From positions 146,915 to 210,914 of the forward strand of contig NZ_FOKT01000008.1 in the NCBI RefSeq assembly GCF_900112305.1: a DNA stretch of 64,000 nucleotides, read 5' to 3'. The stretch comes from Microbulbifer thermotolerans. GTDB taxonomy: Bacteria; Pseudomonadota; Gammaproteobacteria; Pseudomonadales; Cellvibrionaceae. The position numbers and the translations under genes were made by a program. Position 1 is the first letter of the stretch, and the number at the start of each line of letters is the position of its first letter. A model generated the notes under the pieces. That model was not told the origin of the DNA, made no database searches, and was given only the letters and a program-made list of their open reading frames with translations. Positions 49,041-57,502 of this stretch are shown piece after piece.

Positions 49041-49598
49041 CTAATCTAATCCTAACTTTTTCCGAATGCGTTTAGCCCATGACGGTCTTTGTATTTTGTA
49101 GCTATATATACTTTCTGGAACAATGATGTTCGGATTGGCCAACACAAGTGCGTCAAAAAAAGCTCGCCGATCAAACCCGCGATAATTTCCGTACATTAGC
49201 TGCTTCTGCTCTCCATTTTTGAGCACTATCAAGTTTGAAAAAAACTCTTGCCTTGTATCACTTACTTGCTTTAATTCCGCAATATCGCAAATGTCGACCT
49301 CCCAGCTCACATCAGTGAAGGTAGGGTCAAAATAAGACAAAGTGGTTGGTGTAACACAAACCCTAACCTGCTTATTTTCAATCCCAAACCATAGCGCCAA
49401 CCCAAGCAAAATAACTTCAACAACCCAAATGGCGATATCAAGAACATCAAGAAGTTGTATTAACGCAGCTTTATCGCTCGTCAAATCAGGGAGATACTTG
49501 TGTGCGGCCAAATATAGAAGAAGCGCCACGCCAGCATTGAAAATAAGCAACAATGCTGAAGAACGTTGCTTCCTGGTAAAAAGGAAGTAATTTTTCAT
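49041..49598 (-). CDS. Unrecognised two-TM membrane protein with PH-like soluble domain
   Basis: 185 aa. Two TM segments (ALLLIFNAGVALLLYLAAH and IAIWVVEVILLGLALWFGI) are followed by a soluble part (KQVRVCVTPTTLSYFDPTF, LKNGEQKQLMYGNYRGFDRRAFFDAL) of the kind seen in small bPH-like membrane proteins, then a basic tail. I do not recognise a family. AT-rich, minus-strand and next to the first mobile element, so it belongs to the accessory array; small membrane proteins there could be immunity factors, but no partner toxin is seen. Confidence 0.55.
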   Translation of the reverse strand: MKNYFLFTRKQRSSALLLIFNAGVALLLYLAAHKYLPDLTSDKAALIQLLDVLDIAIWVVEVILLGLALWFGIENKQVRVCVTPTTLSYFDPTFTDVSWEVDICDIAELKQVSDTRQEFFSNLIVLKNGEQKQLMYGNYRGFDRRAFFDALVLANPNIIVPESIYSYKIQRPSWAKRIRKKLGLD

Positions 49599-49676
49599 AT
49601 TTCCCCTCTTCGCGGAGACTATAAATTAAATTCTGTAACTGCTCATGCCCCGTACTCTAACCGGAGAAACGAATCA

Positions 49677-50951
49677 TGGACACCCATAAAATAAAAAGTT
49701 TTCGACGCCAGTCATATTGCAAAATTCTCTAGCTCATAGAAAACACTGTTCATCCATACATATGAATGGGTAGACAAAATGGGACGCCCGCGCAAATCTC
49801 CGATCTCTCTTGAAGCCATGCCCTATTATCATTGCGTCTCCCGCTGCGTGCGCCGTGCATTCCTGTGCGGCCGGGATGAGCGCACCGGTCGCTGTTTTGA
49901 GCACCGAAGGCAGTGGATCGAAGATCGGCTGTCGGAGTTGGCCGAGATATTTGCGCTGGATATCTGTACTTATGCAGTCATGAGCAACCACTACCATGTG
50001 GTATTGCATATCAATGCTGCACAGGCTGAAGCCTGGACGCTGCGCGAGGTGGTGGACCGCTGGCATCAACTCTGTAAAGGCTCTCCTCTATCCCAACGTT
50101 TTGCTCGCAACGAAGCCTTGAACGGCGCAGAACTGGCCCGGCTGAGGGAGGTGGCCGCAGAATGGAGAGCAAGGCTAATGGATATCAGTTGGTTTATGCG
50201 GATGCTCAATGAATCCATTGCCCGACAAGCCAATCGGGAGGATGGCTGCACCGGTCGTTTCTGGGAAGGTAGATTCAAGTCTCAGGCATTGCTCGACGAG
50301 CGGGCCTTGGCGGCCTGTATGGCCTATGTGGATCTGAACCCGATCCGGGCCAAAATGACTGATAGGCCCGAAACCTCAGACCACACTTCCATACAGCGGC
50401 GTATTGCGGCAGCTCGGGATGGCAAACAGCCTCAGCGGCTCTTTCCCTTCGCTAGTAACCCCTGAGAACCTATACCAATAGGACTGCCGTATCAGTTGCA
50501 GGACTATCTGGAGTTGGTGGACTGGAGCGGCCGTTGCCTTCGTGAAGACAAGCGAGGCGCGATCGACGAGCAACTGCCGCCGGTTCTCGATCGGTTGCAG
50601 ATCGACCCACGACACTGGCTCTACTTGAACCGAAACTTTGAAAGCCGCTTCAAGTGCTTGGTTGGCGCCGCACACTCGGTGCGCAATGCCTGCCAGCAGC
50701 TCGGCAAACGCTGGGCACAGGGTACTCACGACTGCGAGCGATATCTATCTCCTCCGATCACTTCCTAAAATTTTGCCTTTCCTTGAAAAATAACATCGCG
50801 GGCTTCTGCGAAGGACTGCTGCACCACAACAAAACTGTTTGGCGCAATTACACACAGGACTCTGAGCCCACTTAGCCAAATAGCACGCCTTGGCAACAGC
50901 GGACTGAATATGCAGAGCCTTTCCATCAAATTTTCAATTAATGGGTGTCCA
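49677..50951 (+). mobile_element. Y1/HUH (IS200/RAYT-like) element, copy 1
   Basis: Bounded by TGGACACCCA (49677-49686) and its exact inverted copy TGGGTGTCCA (50942-50951), 1275 bp. The left 100 bases carry a hairpin just before the transposase start; the right 180 bases end in a hairpin of the CCCAC/GTGGG type. It is preceded by GAATCA. It inserted into the 3' part of a minus-strand putative immunity gene at 50952-51136. Confidence 0.8.
49779..50768 (+). pseudogene. Y1 transposase with in-frame stop (copy 1)
   Basis: 330-codon frame beginning MGRPRKSPISLEAMPYYHC. The HUH motif SNHYHVVLHI and the helix CMAYVDLNPIRAKM with the probable nucleophilic Tyr are intact. At 50463-50465 the Arg codon CGA seen in other copies is TGA, so translation ends after 228 aa and the last third (MQDYLELVDWSGRC onward) is separated. 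The reading frame resumes unchanged. The catalytic domain may still be made, but the conserved C-terminal domain is lost. The family is single-domain Y1 transposases related to REP-associated ones. Confidence 0.8.
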
Positions 50952-51136
50952 ATTTTGTGATCGGAGCCAGAAATTATTTTCCACCAAAACTGCGGAATGC
51001 CAACTTCTGAAAGAGGTACTCCACCTATATCAGCCCCTTCCAAAACCGCTATAGACTCATCATTTGAAAGAACATAAATCTCTTCCTCATCTACAACGAT
51101 TGAATGTAAGGAAGCAGAGTTCAAGTTATCCATCAC
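50952..51136 (-). pseudogene. Truncated putative immunity gene, cut by element copy 1
   Basis: Starting at ATG 51136, about 61 native residues (MMDNLNSASLHSIVVDEEEI, EGADIGGVPLSEVGIPQFWW) are followed by translation into the inverted right end of copy 1, ending at 50765. The native part is clearly paralogous to the start of the gene at 51166-51627 (LVVDGEDFFILD, EGASIDGALLFSESLAGVAW). It is therefore the second of two tandem related genes, cut by the insertion. Likely a broken immunity gene. Confidence 0.6.
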
Positions 51137-51165
51137 TCAATCCTCTCCATCCTTTTTCGTTAGAT

Positions 51166-51627
51166 CTACTCGCCAACCCATACTGCAAATACTTGGAATG
51201 GCTCTGAACAGTTCGGACAATTAACCGGATTTAATTGTTTTGCACGCTCAAAAGCCTTTTCCCTATCTTCAGAACCTGCATATATTTCAAACTGTAATGG
51301 GTTACCAATAACCCCTTGCCAGCCACAATTACTGCAAACTTCATTCTGAAGATTTACTCGATGATGGCCTTTCTCTTCAGAGTTAAACAAGACACAAGCC
51401 CACCATTTATTCCGAGAAAACAAACCACGATGAAAACCTAGATCAAGATCAGGATATTTTTTAACAATTTCCCAAGCCACACCAGCAAGAGATTCAGAAA
51501 AGAGTAAAGCCCCATCAATAGATGCCCCCTCCAATAAAACCCTCTCAACTGCTATGGGATCAAGAATAAAAAAATCCTCACCATCAACTACGAGCCGACG
51601 CAAATTAGTTAACTGATAATCAACCAT
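51166..51627 (-). CDS. Putative immunity protein with two CxxC pairs
   Basis: 153 aa, not recognised as a named family. The N-terminal half (LRRLVVDGEDFFILDPIAVE) is paralogous to the truncated neighbour; the C-terminal half has EVCSNCGWQG and VNCPNCSEPF, a likely zinc ribbon, ending in the acidic-aromatic FQVFAVWVGE. Its ATG overlaps the TAA of the upstream toxin-like gene (TAATG), the tight coupling typical of toxin-immunity pairs. The immunity role is inferred from this position and the tandem paralog. Confidence 0.55.
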   Translation of the reverse strand: MVDYQLTNLRRLVVDGEDFFILDPIAVERVLLEGASIDGALLFSESLAGVAWEIVKKYPDLDLGFHRGLFSRNKWWACVLFNSEEKGHHRVNLQNEVCSNCGWQGVIGNPLQFEIYAGSEDREKAFERAKQLNPVNCPNCSEPFQVFAVWVGE

Positions 51628-52013
51628 TATTCAATTCTCTCCATTTGAATTTGGGCTCGGATAAAATATTCTTGCTCAGTACTACTTTTCACCGGAGTTT
51701 CTATCAATTTGTTTTTGTTAACTCTGGCCGAAAACACCGCTCCTCCACGAGCAAAGTATCGTGCGCGATTGATATCTGTTGTCACGGAGAACATACTCCT
51801 TGGTTTGTCAGGAAACCTATCTCCCTGCAACGTTTGCTCTCTCGCCAAATTTTTCTCTCCACCATACTTGACAACCAACTCGGCATGTCTTTTCAATGCA
51901 TGGACTCCAGCTTGTCCAGCCGCCGAAACATAATCTTGCGAACTAAGAGATCCGTTCTCATACAAGCGCATATTCGTTATCTCCATATACTTGTCTTGCG
52001 CCGCACCACTCAT
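51627..52013 (-). CDS. Orphan ADP-ribosyltransferase-like toxin domain
   Basis: 128 aa. The order of motifs fits an R-S-E class ART fold: Arg16 in MRLYENG, S-V-T-T at 76-79 in MFSVTTDINRARYFA, the strand GGAVFSARVNKNKLI and E113-Q-E115 in SSTEQEYFIRA. Toxic ART tips of Rhs and other polymorphic toxins look like this at their C-termini. The usual large N-terminal carrier is missing: element copy 2 begins 52 bases upstream, and the frame has a stop before it. It is followed directly by a putative immunity gene. The call rests on motif order only. Confidence 0.5.
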   Translation of the reverse strand: MSGAAQDKYMEITNMRLYENGSLSSQDYVSAAGQAGVHALKRHAELVVKYGGEKNLAREQTLQGDRFPDKPRSMFSVTTDINRARYFARGGAVFSARVNKNKLIETPVKSSTEQEYFIRAQIQMERIE

Positions 52014-52064
52014 TACAACACCAGTTTCTGAATGAATTTGTCACCATGGACATGGACATGGACA

Positions 52065-53337
52065 TGGACACCCACAAAACAAAAAGCTTTCAACGCCAGC
52101 CATATTGCAACATTCTCTACCTCATAGAAAATACTGTTTATCCATACATATGAATGGATAGCAAAAATGGGACACCCGCGCAAATCTCTGATCTCTTGAA
52201 ACTACACCCCATTATCATTGCGTCTCCCGCTGCGTGCGTCGCGCTTTTCTATGTGGCCGGGATGAGCGCACCGGGCGCTGCTTCGAACACCGAAGGCAGT
52301 GGATCGAAGATCGGTTGTTGGAATTGGTCGGGGTATCTGCGCTGGATATCTGTGCTTATGCAGTCATGAGCAACCACTACCATGTGGTATTGCATATCAA
52401 TGCAGCACACGCTAAAGGCTGGACGTTACGGGAGGTGGTGGACCGCTGGCATCAACTCTGTAAAGGCTCTCCCCTATCCCAACGTTTTGCTCGCAACGAA
52501 GCCTTGAACGGCGCAGAACTGGCCCGGCTGAGGGAGGTGGCCACAGAATGGCGTGCGCGGCTGATGGATATCAGTTGGTTTATGCGGATGCTCAATGAAT
52601 CTATTGCCCGACAAGCCAATCGGGAGGATGGCTGCACTGGTCGCTTTTGGGAAGGTAGATTCAAATCCCAAGCACTGCTCGACGAGCGGGCTCTGGCGGC
52701 CTATATGGCCTATGTGGATCTGAACCCCATCCGGGCCAAAATAGCTGATACGCCCGAAACCGCAGACCACACTTCCATACAACGGCGCATTTCGGCGGCT
52801 CAGGATGGCATACAACCACAGCAGCTCTTCCCCTTCGTTGGTAACCCACGAAAACCTATGCCAATAGGACTGCCTTTTCAGTTACAGGACTATCTGGAGC
52901 TGGTGGACTGGAGCGGTCGCTGCCTGCATGAAGACAAGCGAGGCGCTATCAATGAACAACTGCCGCCGATCCTCGAGCGGCTGCAGATCGACCCGCGACA
53001 CTGGCTCTACCTGAGCCGTAACTTAGAAAGCCGCTTCACTTCCTTGGTTGGCGCCGCACACTCGGTACGCAATGCCTGTCAGCAGCTCGGCAAACGTTGG
53101 GCGCAGGGTATTCGTGACTGTGAGCGCTATCTATCTCCGCCGATCACTTCCTAAAGTTTTTACTTTCCTTGAAAAATAACATCGCGGGCTTATGCGAAGG
53201 ACTGCTGCGCCACAACAAAACGTTTTGCGCAATTCCACACAGGACGTCGGCTCTACTTGTCCGTATAGCAGGCTCTGGCAACAGCAGACTGAATATGCAG
53301 CAGACTTCCCAACAATTTTTCCATTGGTGGATATCCA
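52065..53337 (+). mobile_element. Y1/HUH element, copy 2
   Basis: Left end TGGACACCCA at 52065-52074; the right end is degraded to TGGATATCCA (53328-53337), 1273 bp. The left boundary is preceded by a hexamer repeat, CATGGA four times (about 52045-52068). The flank is GTCACCA rather than the GAATCA seen beside several copies. Confidence 0.75.
52167..53154 (+). pseudogene. Y1 transposase with 5' frameshift (copy 2)
   Basis: From ATG 52167 the product stops after 10 codons because two bases (CT) are missing from the ATCTCTCTTGAAGCC region, giving ATC TCT TGA. From a GTG at 52234 the remaining 306 residues are open and include HUH (SNHYHVVLHI) and AYMAYVDLNPIRAKI, so a shortened protein could be made but would lack the conserved first 24 residues. 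Otherwise close to copies 1 and 3. Confidence 0.75.
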
Positions 53338-53367
53338 GTTTCCATCCAATTTCCAATTTGGCTTTTG

Positions 53368-53745
53368 CTATATGACATGCTTAAAACTTCCCTGGTTTTT
53401 GCTTTTCCAGAGCCACGGTGTGACGCCAATAACAACCCCCAAAAAAAACGTTTGTGCTTGTAATGGAATACTGGAACTAATTACCTTCAAAGAATATAGA
53501 GAAAAAGAGTTAATACCAACATTGCTAACCATAATTATTAACACAAACAACAAACCTAAATTGCGGTACTTTAGAAGCAAAAATACACTAAAAAAATCCA
53601 ATAAACCTAATAACGACCAATATACATTTATCCATTTTGGGGCGAATTGATAGGGAAATAAGCCAAAATATATATTGTCAAAAATATGAGTTGAACCAGC
53701 GCCTGCCAAACAAACGCATAATATCCCTATTGTTATTTTTTCCAT
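53368..53745 (-). CDS. Small multi-TM membrane protein, putative immunity
   Basis: 125 aa with about four TM segments (ITIGILCVCLAGAGSTHIF, NVYWSLLGLLDFFSVFLLL, LGLLFVLIIMVSNVGINSF, TFFLGVVIGVTPWLW). No family recognised. Its ATG lies inside the last codons of an upstream gene fragment on the same strand (53733-53837), so it was the second of an overlapping pair. Such coupled small membrane proteins often neutralise periplasmic toxins; that is inference. Confidence 0.55.
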   Translation of the reverse strand: MEKITIGILCVCLAGAGSTHIFDNIYFGLFPYQFAPKWINVYWSLLGLLDFFSVFLLLKYRNLGLLFVLIIMVSNVGINSFSLYSLKVISSSIPLQAQTFFLGVVIGVTPWLWKSKNQGSFKHVI

Positions 53746-53837
53746 ATAACCTTGATCTCCCCAGACACAGTAAGCGGTAAATCTACCAACCCATTGCCAT
53801 TACTCGCCTGATATGCAGGCAAGATTCCATCGAGTCA
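53733..53837 (-). pseudogene. 3' fragment of a gene cut by element copy 3
   Basis: On the minus strand the frame beginning at the element edge reads DGILPAYQASNGNGLVDLPL, then TVSGEIKVIWKK and a TAA that overlaps the start of the membrane protein gene by several bases. It has no start of its own. It looks like the C-terminus of a larger protein, perhaps the toxin partner of the membrane protein, removed by the insertion. Confidence 0.5.
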
Positions 53838-55114
53838 TGGACACCCATAAAACAAAAAGCCTTCAACCCCAGCCATATTGCAACATTCTCTACCTTATAG
53901 AAAATACTGTTTATCCATACATATGAATGGATAGCCAAAATGGGACTCCCGCGCAAATCCCCGATCTCTCTTGAAGCCACGCCCTACTATCATTGCGTCT
54001 CCCGCTGCGTGCGTCGCGCTTTTCTATGTGGCCGGGATGAGCGCACCGGGCGCTGCTTCGAACACCGAAGGCAGTGGATCGAAGATCGGTTGTTGGAATT
54101 GGTCGGGGTATCTGCGCTGGATATCTGTGCTTATGCAGTAATGAGCAACCATTATCATGTGGTACTGCATATCAATATTGGAGAGGCTGAATCCTGGACG
54201 CTAAGCGAGGTGGTGGATCGCTGGCATCAACTCTGTAAAGGCTCTCCCCTATCCCAACGTTTTACTCGCAACGAAGCCTTGAACGGCGCAGAACTGGCCC
54301 GGCTGAGGGAGGTGGCCACAGAATGGAGAGCAAGGCTGATGGATATCAGCTGGTTTATGCGGATGCTCAATGAATCTATTGCCCAACAAGCCAATCGGGA
54401 GGATGGCTGTACCAGTCGCTTTTGGGAAGGTAGATTCAAATCCCAGGCACTGCTCGACGAGCGAGCTCTGGCGGCCTGTATGGCCTATGTAGATCTGAAC
54501 CCTATCCGGGCCAAAATGGCTGATACGCCCGAAACCTCAGACCACACTTCCATACAGCGGCGTATTGCGGCAGCTCGGGATGGCAAACAGCCTCAGCGGC
54601 TCTTTCCCTTCGCTGGTAACTCACGAGAACCGATGCCAATAGGACTGCCGTTTCAGTTACAGGACTATCTGGAGTTGGTGGACTGGAGCGGCCGTTGCCT
54701 GCGTGAAGACAAGCGCGGCGCGATCGACGAACAGCTACCACCAATTCTAGAACGGCTGCAGATCAACCCTCGGTACTGGCTCTACCTGAACCGAAACTTT
54801 GAAAGCCGCTTCAAGTCTCTGGTTGGTGCCACCCATTCAGTGCGCCCTGCCTGCGAACAGCTCGAAAAACGTTGCGCCCACGGAATCTGCGACTGCGAGC
54901 GATATCTCTCCCCCCCCGATCACTTCCTAAAGTTTTGCCTTTGCCTGAAAAGCACCACTGCGGGCTTCTGCGAAGGGCTGCTGCCCCCCAATAAAACTGT
55001 TTGGCGCAATTCCACACGGAAAATCAGCTCTACTTACTCGAATAGCAAGCTATAGCAATAGTGGACTGAATATACAGTAGCTTTCCCACCAATTTTTCAA
55101 TTAATGGGTGTCCA
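53838..55114 (+). mobile_element. Y1/HUH element, copy 3
   Basis: TGGACACCCA (53838-53847) to TGGGTGTCCA (55105-55114), 1277 bp, preceded by CGAGTCA. Beyond the right end, a second partial TCCAG-TTTTTTTGCCAG unit repeats to about 55170, suggesting slippage or an older element end. Confidence 0.8.
53940..55055 (+). CDS. Y1 (IS200/RAYT-like) transposase with extended C-terminus (copy 3)
   Basis: 371 aa. HUH is SNHYHVVLHI, and the Tyr helix is CMAYVDLNPIRAKM. Near the usual stop, a run of C is one base longer than in the other copies (TCTCCCCCCCCGATC against ATCTCCGCCGATC), so the frame shifts and continues 41 residues through the element's 3' region to 55055. The catalytic domain is intact; the altered tail is probably not native. 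Transposases of this type nick single-stranded DNA through a 5'-phosphotyrosine. Confidence 0.75.
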   Translation: MGLPRKSPISLEATPYYHCVSRCVRRAFLCGRDERTGRCFEHRRQWIEDRLLELVGVSALDICAYAVMSNHYHVVLHINIGEAESWTLSEVVDRWHQLCKGSPLSQRFTRNEALNGAELARLREVATEWRARLMDISWFMRMLNESIAQQANREDGCTSRFWEGRFKSQALLDERALAACMAYVDLNPIRAKMADTPETSDHTSIQRRIAAARDGKQPQRLFPFAGNSREPMPIGLPFQLQDYLELVDWSGRCLREDKRGAIDEQLPPILERLQINPRYWLYLNRNFESRFKSLVGATHSVRPACEQLEKRCAHGICDCERYLSPPDHFLKFCLCLKSTTAGFCEGLLPPNKTVWRNSTRKISSTYSNSKL

Positions 55115-55190
55115 GTTTTTTTGCCAGTCATTTTTTTGTTGGCGTCCAGTTTTGTTTTTTTGCCAGTTTTTCTTTGGGTTTACCCCTCTA

Positions 55191-55748
55191 CTAATCTACG
55201 CGCCTTTCTTTATCCATATACCAGCCATCAAAAAGCTCATATTCAACCCACTTTAAAGAAACGCCTGGAGAACCGCAGTCAAGCGAAAACCTTAACATTG
55301 TGCCAACAATCGCATTCTCTGCAGGAAGACTAAAGCTTATTGACGTTTCTATAGAATAATTCTTACCCACTTGTACATCATAATATTTCGACAACGAATT
55401 CCTAATATACACGCTCTCTTCGGGGTAAAGCAGATAGGAGGACTTTAATCTCTCTTGAGATTTCACTTCAACTGATACCTTTCCCTTGTATCGTAAAGCT
55501 TCTGATGCACGCTTACCCTCTTCCACAATCAGAAAGATGTGTGGCATATGGAGCTCTAAGTTTAATTCCGATCTAGAAAAACCAAGATACCCTCTACCTT
55601 TATTCTTAAGCTTATAAATAACTTCCAAATTCTGACAGTCAACACCAACCCCAAGCTCTGCATTTTTCTCAAACAAATCTTCAACCGCCATAACATTCTC
55701 AGCAATAAATAAAGAAATGACAGAAAAACCCCAAGACCACATACTCAT
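55191..55748 (-). CDS. Unrecognised secreted protein
   Basis: 185 aa. A signal peptide (WGFSVISLFIAENVMA) is followed by an all-beta-looking domain (LGVGVDCQNLEVIYKLKNKG, KNYSIETSISFSLPAENAIVG, LRFSLDCGSPGVSLKWVEYEL). No family recognised. AT-rich, between element copies 3 and 4, on the strand of all the cargo genes. Periplasmic location inferred from the leader; immunity or effector accessory is possible. Confidence 0.55.
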   Translation of the reverse strand: MSMWSWGFSVISLFIAENVMAVEDLFEKNAELGVGVDCQNLEVIYKLKNKGRGYLGFSRSELNLELHMPHIFLIVEEGKRASEALRYKGKVSVEVKSQERLKSSYLLYPEESVYIRNSLSKYYDVQVGKNYSIETSISFSLPAENAIVGTMLRFSLDCGSPGVSLKWVEYELFDGWYMDKERRVD

Positions 55749-55789
55749 TTAATCAACTCCAGCAGACCTTGATACGCGTACAAGAATAA

Positions 55790-56873
55790 TGGACACCCAC
55801 AAAATAAAAAGCTTTCAACGCCAACCATATTGCAACATTTTCTACCTTATAGAAAACACTGTTCATCCATACAGCCACACAAATGGACCAAATGGGACGC
55901 CCGCGCAAATCTCTGATCTCTCTTTAAACTACACCCTATTATCATTGGACCGCTGGCATCAGCTCTGTAAGGGCTCTCCACTTTCCCAACGTTTTACCCG
56001 CAACGAAGCTTTGAACCCTAAGGAACTGGTCCGGCTGGAGGAAGTAGCCACAGAATGGCGGGAACGGCTGATGGATATCAGCTGGTTTATGCGGATGCTC
56101 AATGAGTCCATTGCCCGACAAGCTAATCAGGAAGATGGCTGCACCGGTCGCTTTTGGGAAGGTAGATTCAAATCCCAGGCACTGCTCGACGAGCGGGCCC
56201 TGGCCGCCTGTATGGCCTATGTGGATTTGAATCCAATCCGGGCCAAGATGGCTGATACACCCGAAACCTCAGATCACACTTCCATACAACGGCGTATTTC
56301 GGCAGCTCAGGATGGCAAACAGCCACAGCGGCTCTTTCCCTTCGCTAGCAATCCGCGAGAGTCCATGCCTGTAGGACTGCCGTTTCAGTTACAGGACTAT
56401 CTGGAGCTGGTGGACTGGAGCGGCCGCTGCCTTCGTGAAAACAAGCGCGGCACCATCGACGAACAACTGCCGCCGATTCTCGAACGGCTGCAGATCGACC
56501 CACGACACTGGCTCTACCTGAGCCGTAACTTAGAAAGCCGCTTCACTTCCTTGGTTGGCGCCGCACACTCGGTACGCAATGCCTGTCAGCAGCTCGGCAA
56601 ACGTTGGGCGCAGGGTATTCACGACTGCGAGCGATATCTATCTCCGCCGATCACTTCCTAAAGTTTTTCCTTTCCTTGAAAAATAACATCGCGGGCTTAT
56701 GCGAAGATTTGCTGCGCCACAACAAAGCTGTTTGGCGCAATTCCATACAGGACTCCGGGTCTAGTTGTCCGTATAGCAAGCTCTGGCAATAGTGGACTGA
56801 ATATGCAGCAGATTTCCCACCAATTTTTCAATTAGTGGATGTCCAATTTTTTCTCACAATTAGTGGGTGTCCA
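55790..56873 (+). mobile_element. Y1/HUH element, copy 4, internally deleted
   Basis: Left end TGGACACCCA at 55790-55799. Two right ends follow: TGGATGTCCA (56836-56845) and, 28 bases on, TGGGTGTCCA (56864-56873). About 220 bases are missing inside the transposase. The doubled right end suggests that one element end was added next to another. Confidence 0.75.
55892..56661 (+). pseudogene. Y1 transposase lacking the HUH region (copy 4)
   Basis: From ATG 55892 the gene has a TAA in the CTCTTTAAAC variant of the conserved start. Codons for roughly residues 19-92 are deleted (CATTG joined to GACCGCTGG), removing the HUH motif; a frame reading from 55789 bridges the ends by chance. The Tyr helix (CMAYVDLNPIRAKM) and the C-terminal domain remain. 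Catalytically dead. Confidence 0.8.
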
Positions 56874-56884
56874 GCTTTGTTCTC

Positions 56885-57424
56885 TTAAGTTGAAAAGACA
56901 GTCTGCTTCTCAACTTTTTGTTTGAGAATGAAAGTTATACTTTCAGTGCCACCACCAACATCATAAAAAACAGTTAAAGACAACTCCCCACCTGTACTTA
57001 CAACCGACTTCAAGTCACCCTCATCCACTTCAAAAAGCTTCAAACCTTTATCAAACCTGAACAATTCATGATCATCGACATAGGCATCTAAAACCAATTC
57101 TCGGTTAAAGTTTTGGCTCTTTTCCCAACCATCACCAATAACCATAGCACGCTCAATATTTATAGATTTTCCGGCTTTATCTGAATATAAGCCTAGCCAA
57201 ACCAAATAGCTAGTGTGGGTTACCTTATTTATATCAACGACAAGTAAAATATCATCAACTTTGAAAGCGTTGAGGGCACTATCTCCAAACTCAAAGTTCT
57301 TATAAAACTCTGCTGACTGCTCATGCTCGTACTTAATAATTTTTGCTGTCTTGCAGGATGAAAGGCCACAAAAAACTAGTACCAACAGAATAAATCCAAA
57401 CTCTACTTTTTCACTGATATACAC
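56885..57424 (-). CDS. Unrecognised lipoprotein
   Basis: 179 aa with a lipoprotein signal (FGFILLVLVFCGLSSC-KT, Cys about 24). The mature part has VDDILLVVDINKVTHTSYLV, NFNRELVLDAYVDDHELFRF and ELSLTVFYDVGGGTESITF. No family recognised. AT-rich, minus strand, between copies 4 and 5. As a lipoprotein in an array with an L,D-transpeptidase-like effector it could be an immunity or anchoring protein, which is inference. Confidence 0.55.
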   Translation of the reverse strand: MYISEKVEFGFILLVLVFCGLSSCKTAKIIKYEHEQSAEFYKNFEFGDSALNAFKVDDILLVVDINKVTHTSYLVWLGLYSDKAGKSINIERAMVIGDGWEKSQNFNRELVLDAYVDDHELFRFDKGLKLFEVDEGDLKSVVSTGGELSLTVFYDVGGGTESITFILKQKVEKQTVFST

Positions 57425-57502
57425 TAATCCTTTCCTCTTACGTTGCCACCCACAACATATAGAAAAACATCTAAAACAAGGTGCCCCAGACCTTTCGAAT
57501 CA

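Noticed and set aside
50463..50465. In-frame TGA in transposase copy 1 as selenocysteine or programmed readthrough
   Set aside because: Other copies have CGA (Arg) at this place, no SECIS-like structure follows, and other copies carry different disabling changes, so ordinary decay is simpler.
53192..53650. 152-codon plus-strand open frame after transposase copy 2
   Set aside because: It runs from the element's right end across the membrane protein gene in antisense and has no features of its own.
55789..55891. N-terminal extension of the copy-4 transposase starting in the element tip
   Set aside because: The extra residues are translated terminal and upstream element sequence, joined by an internal deletion; other copies start at the later conserved ATG.
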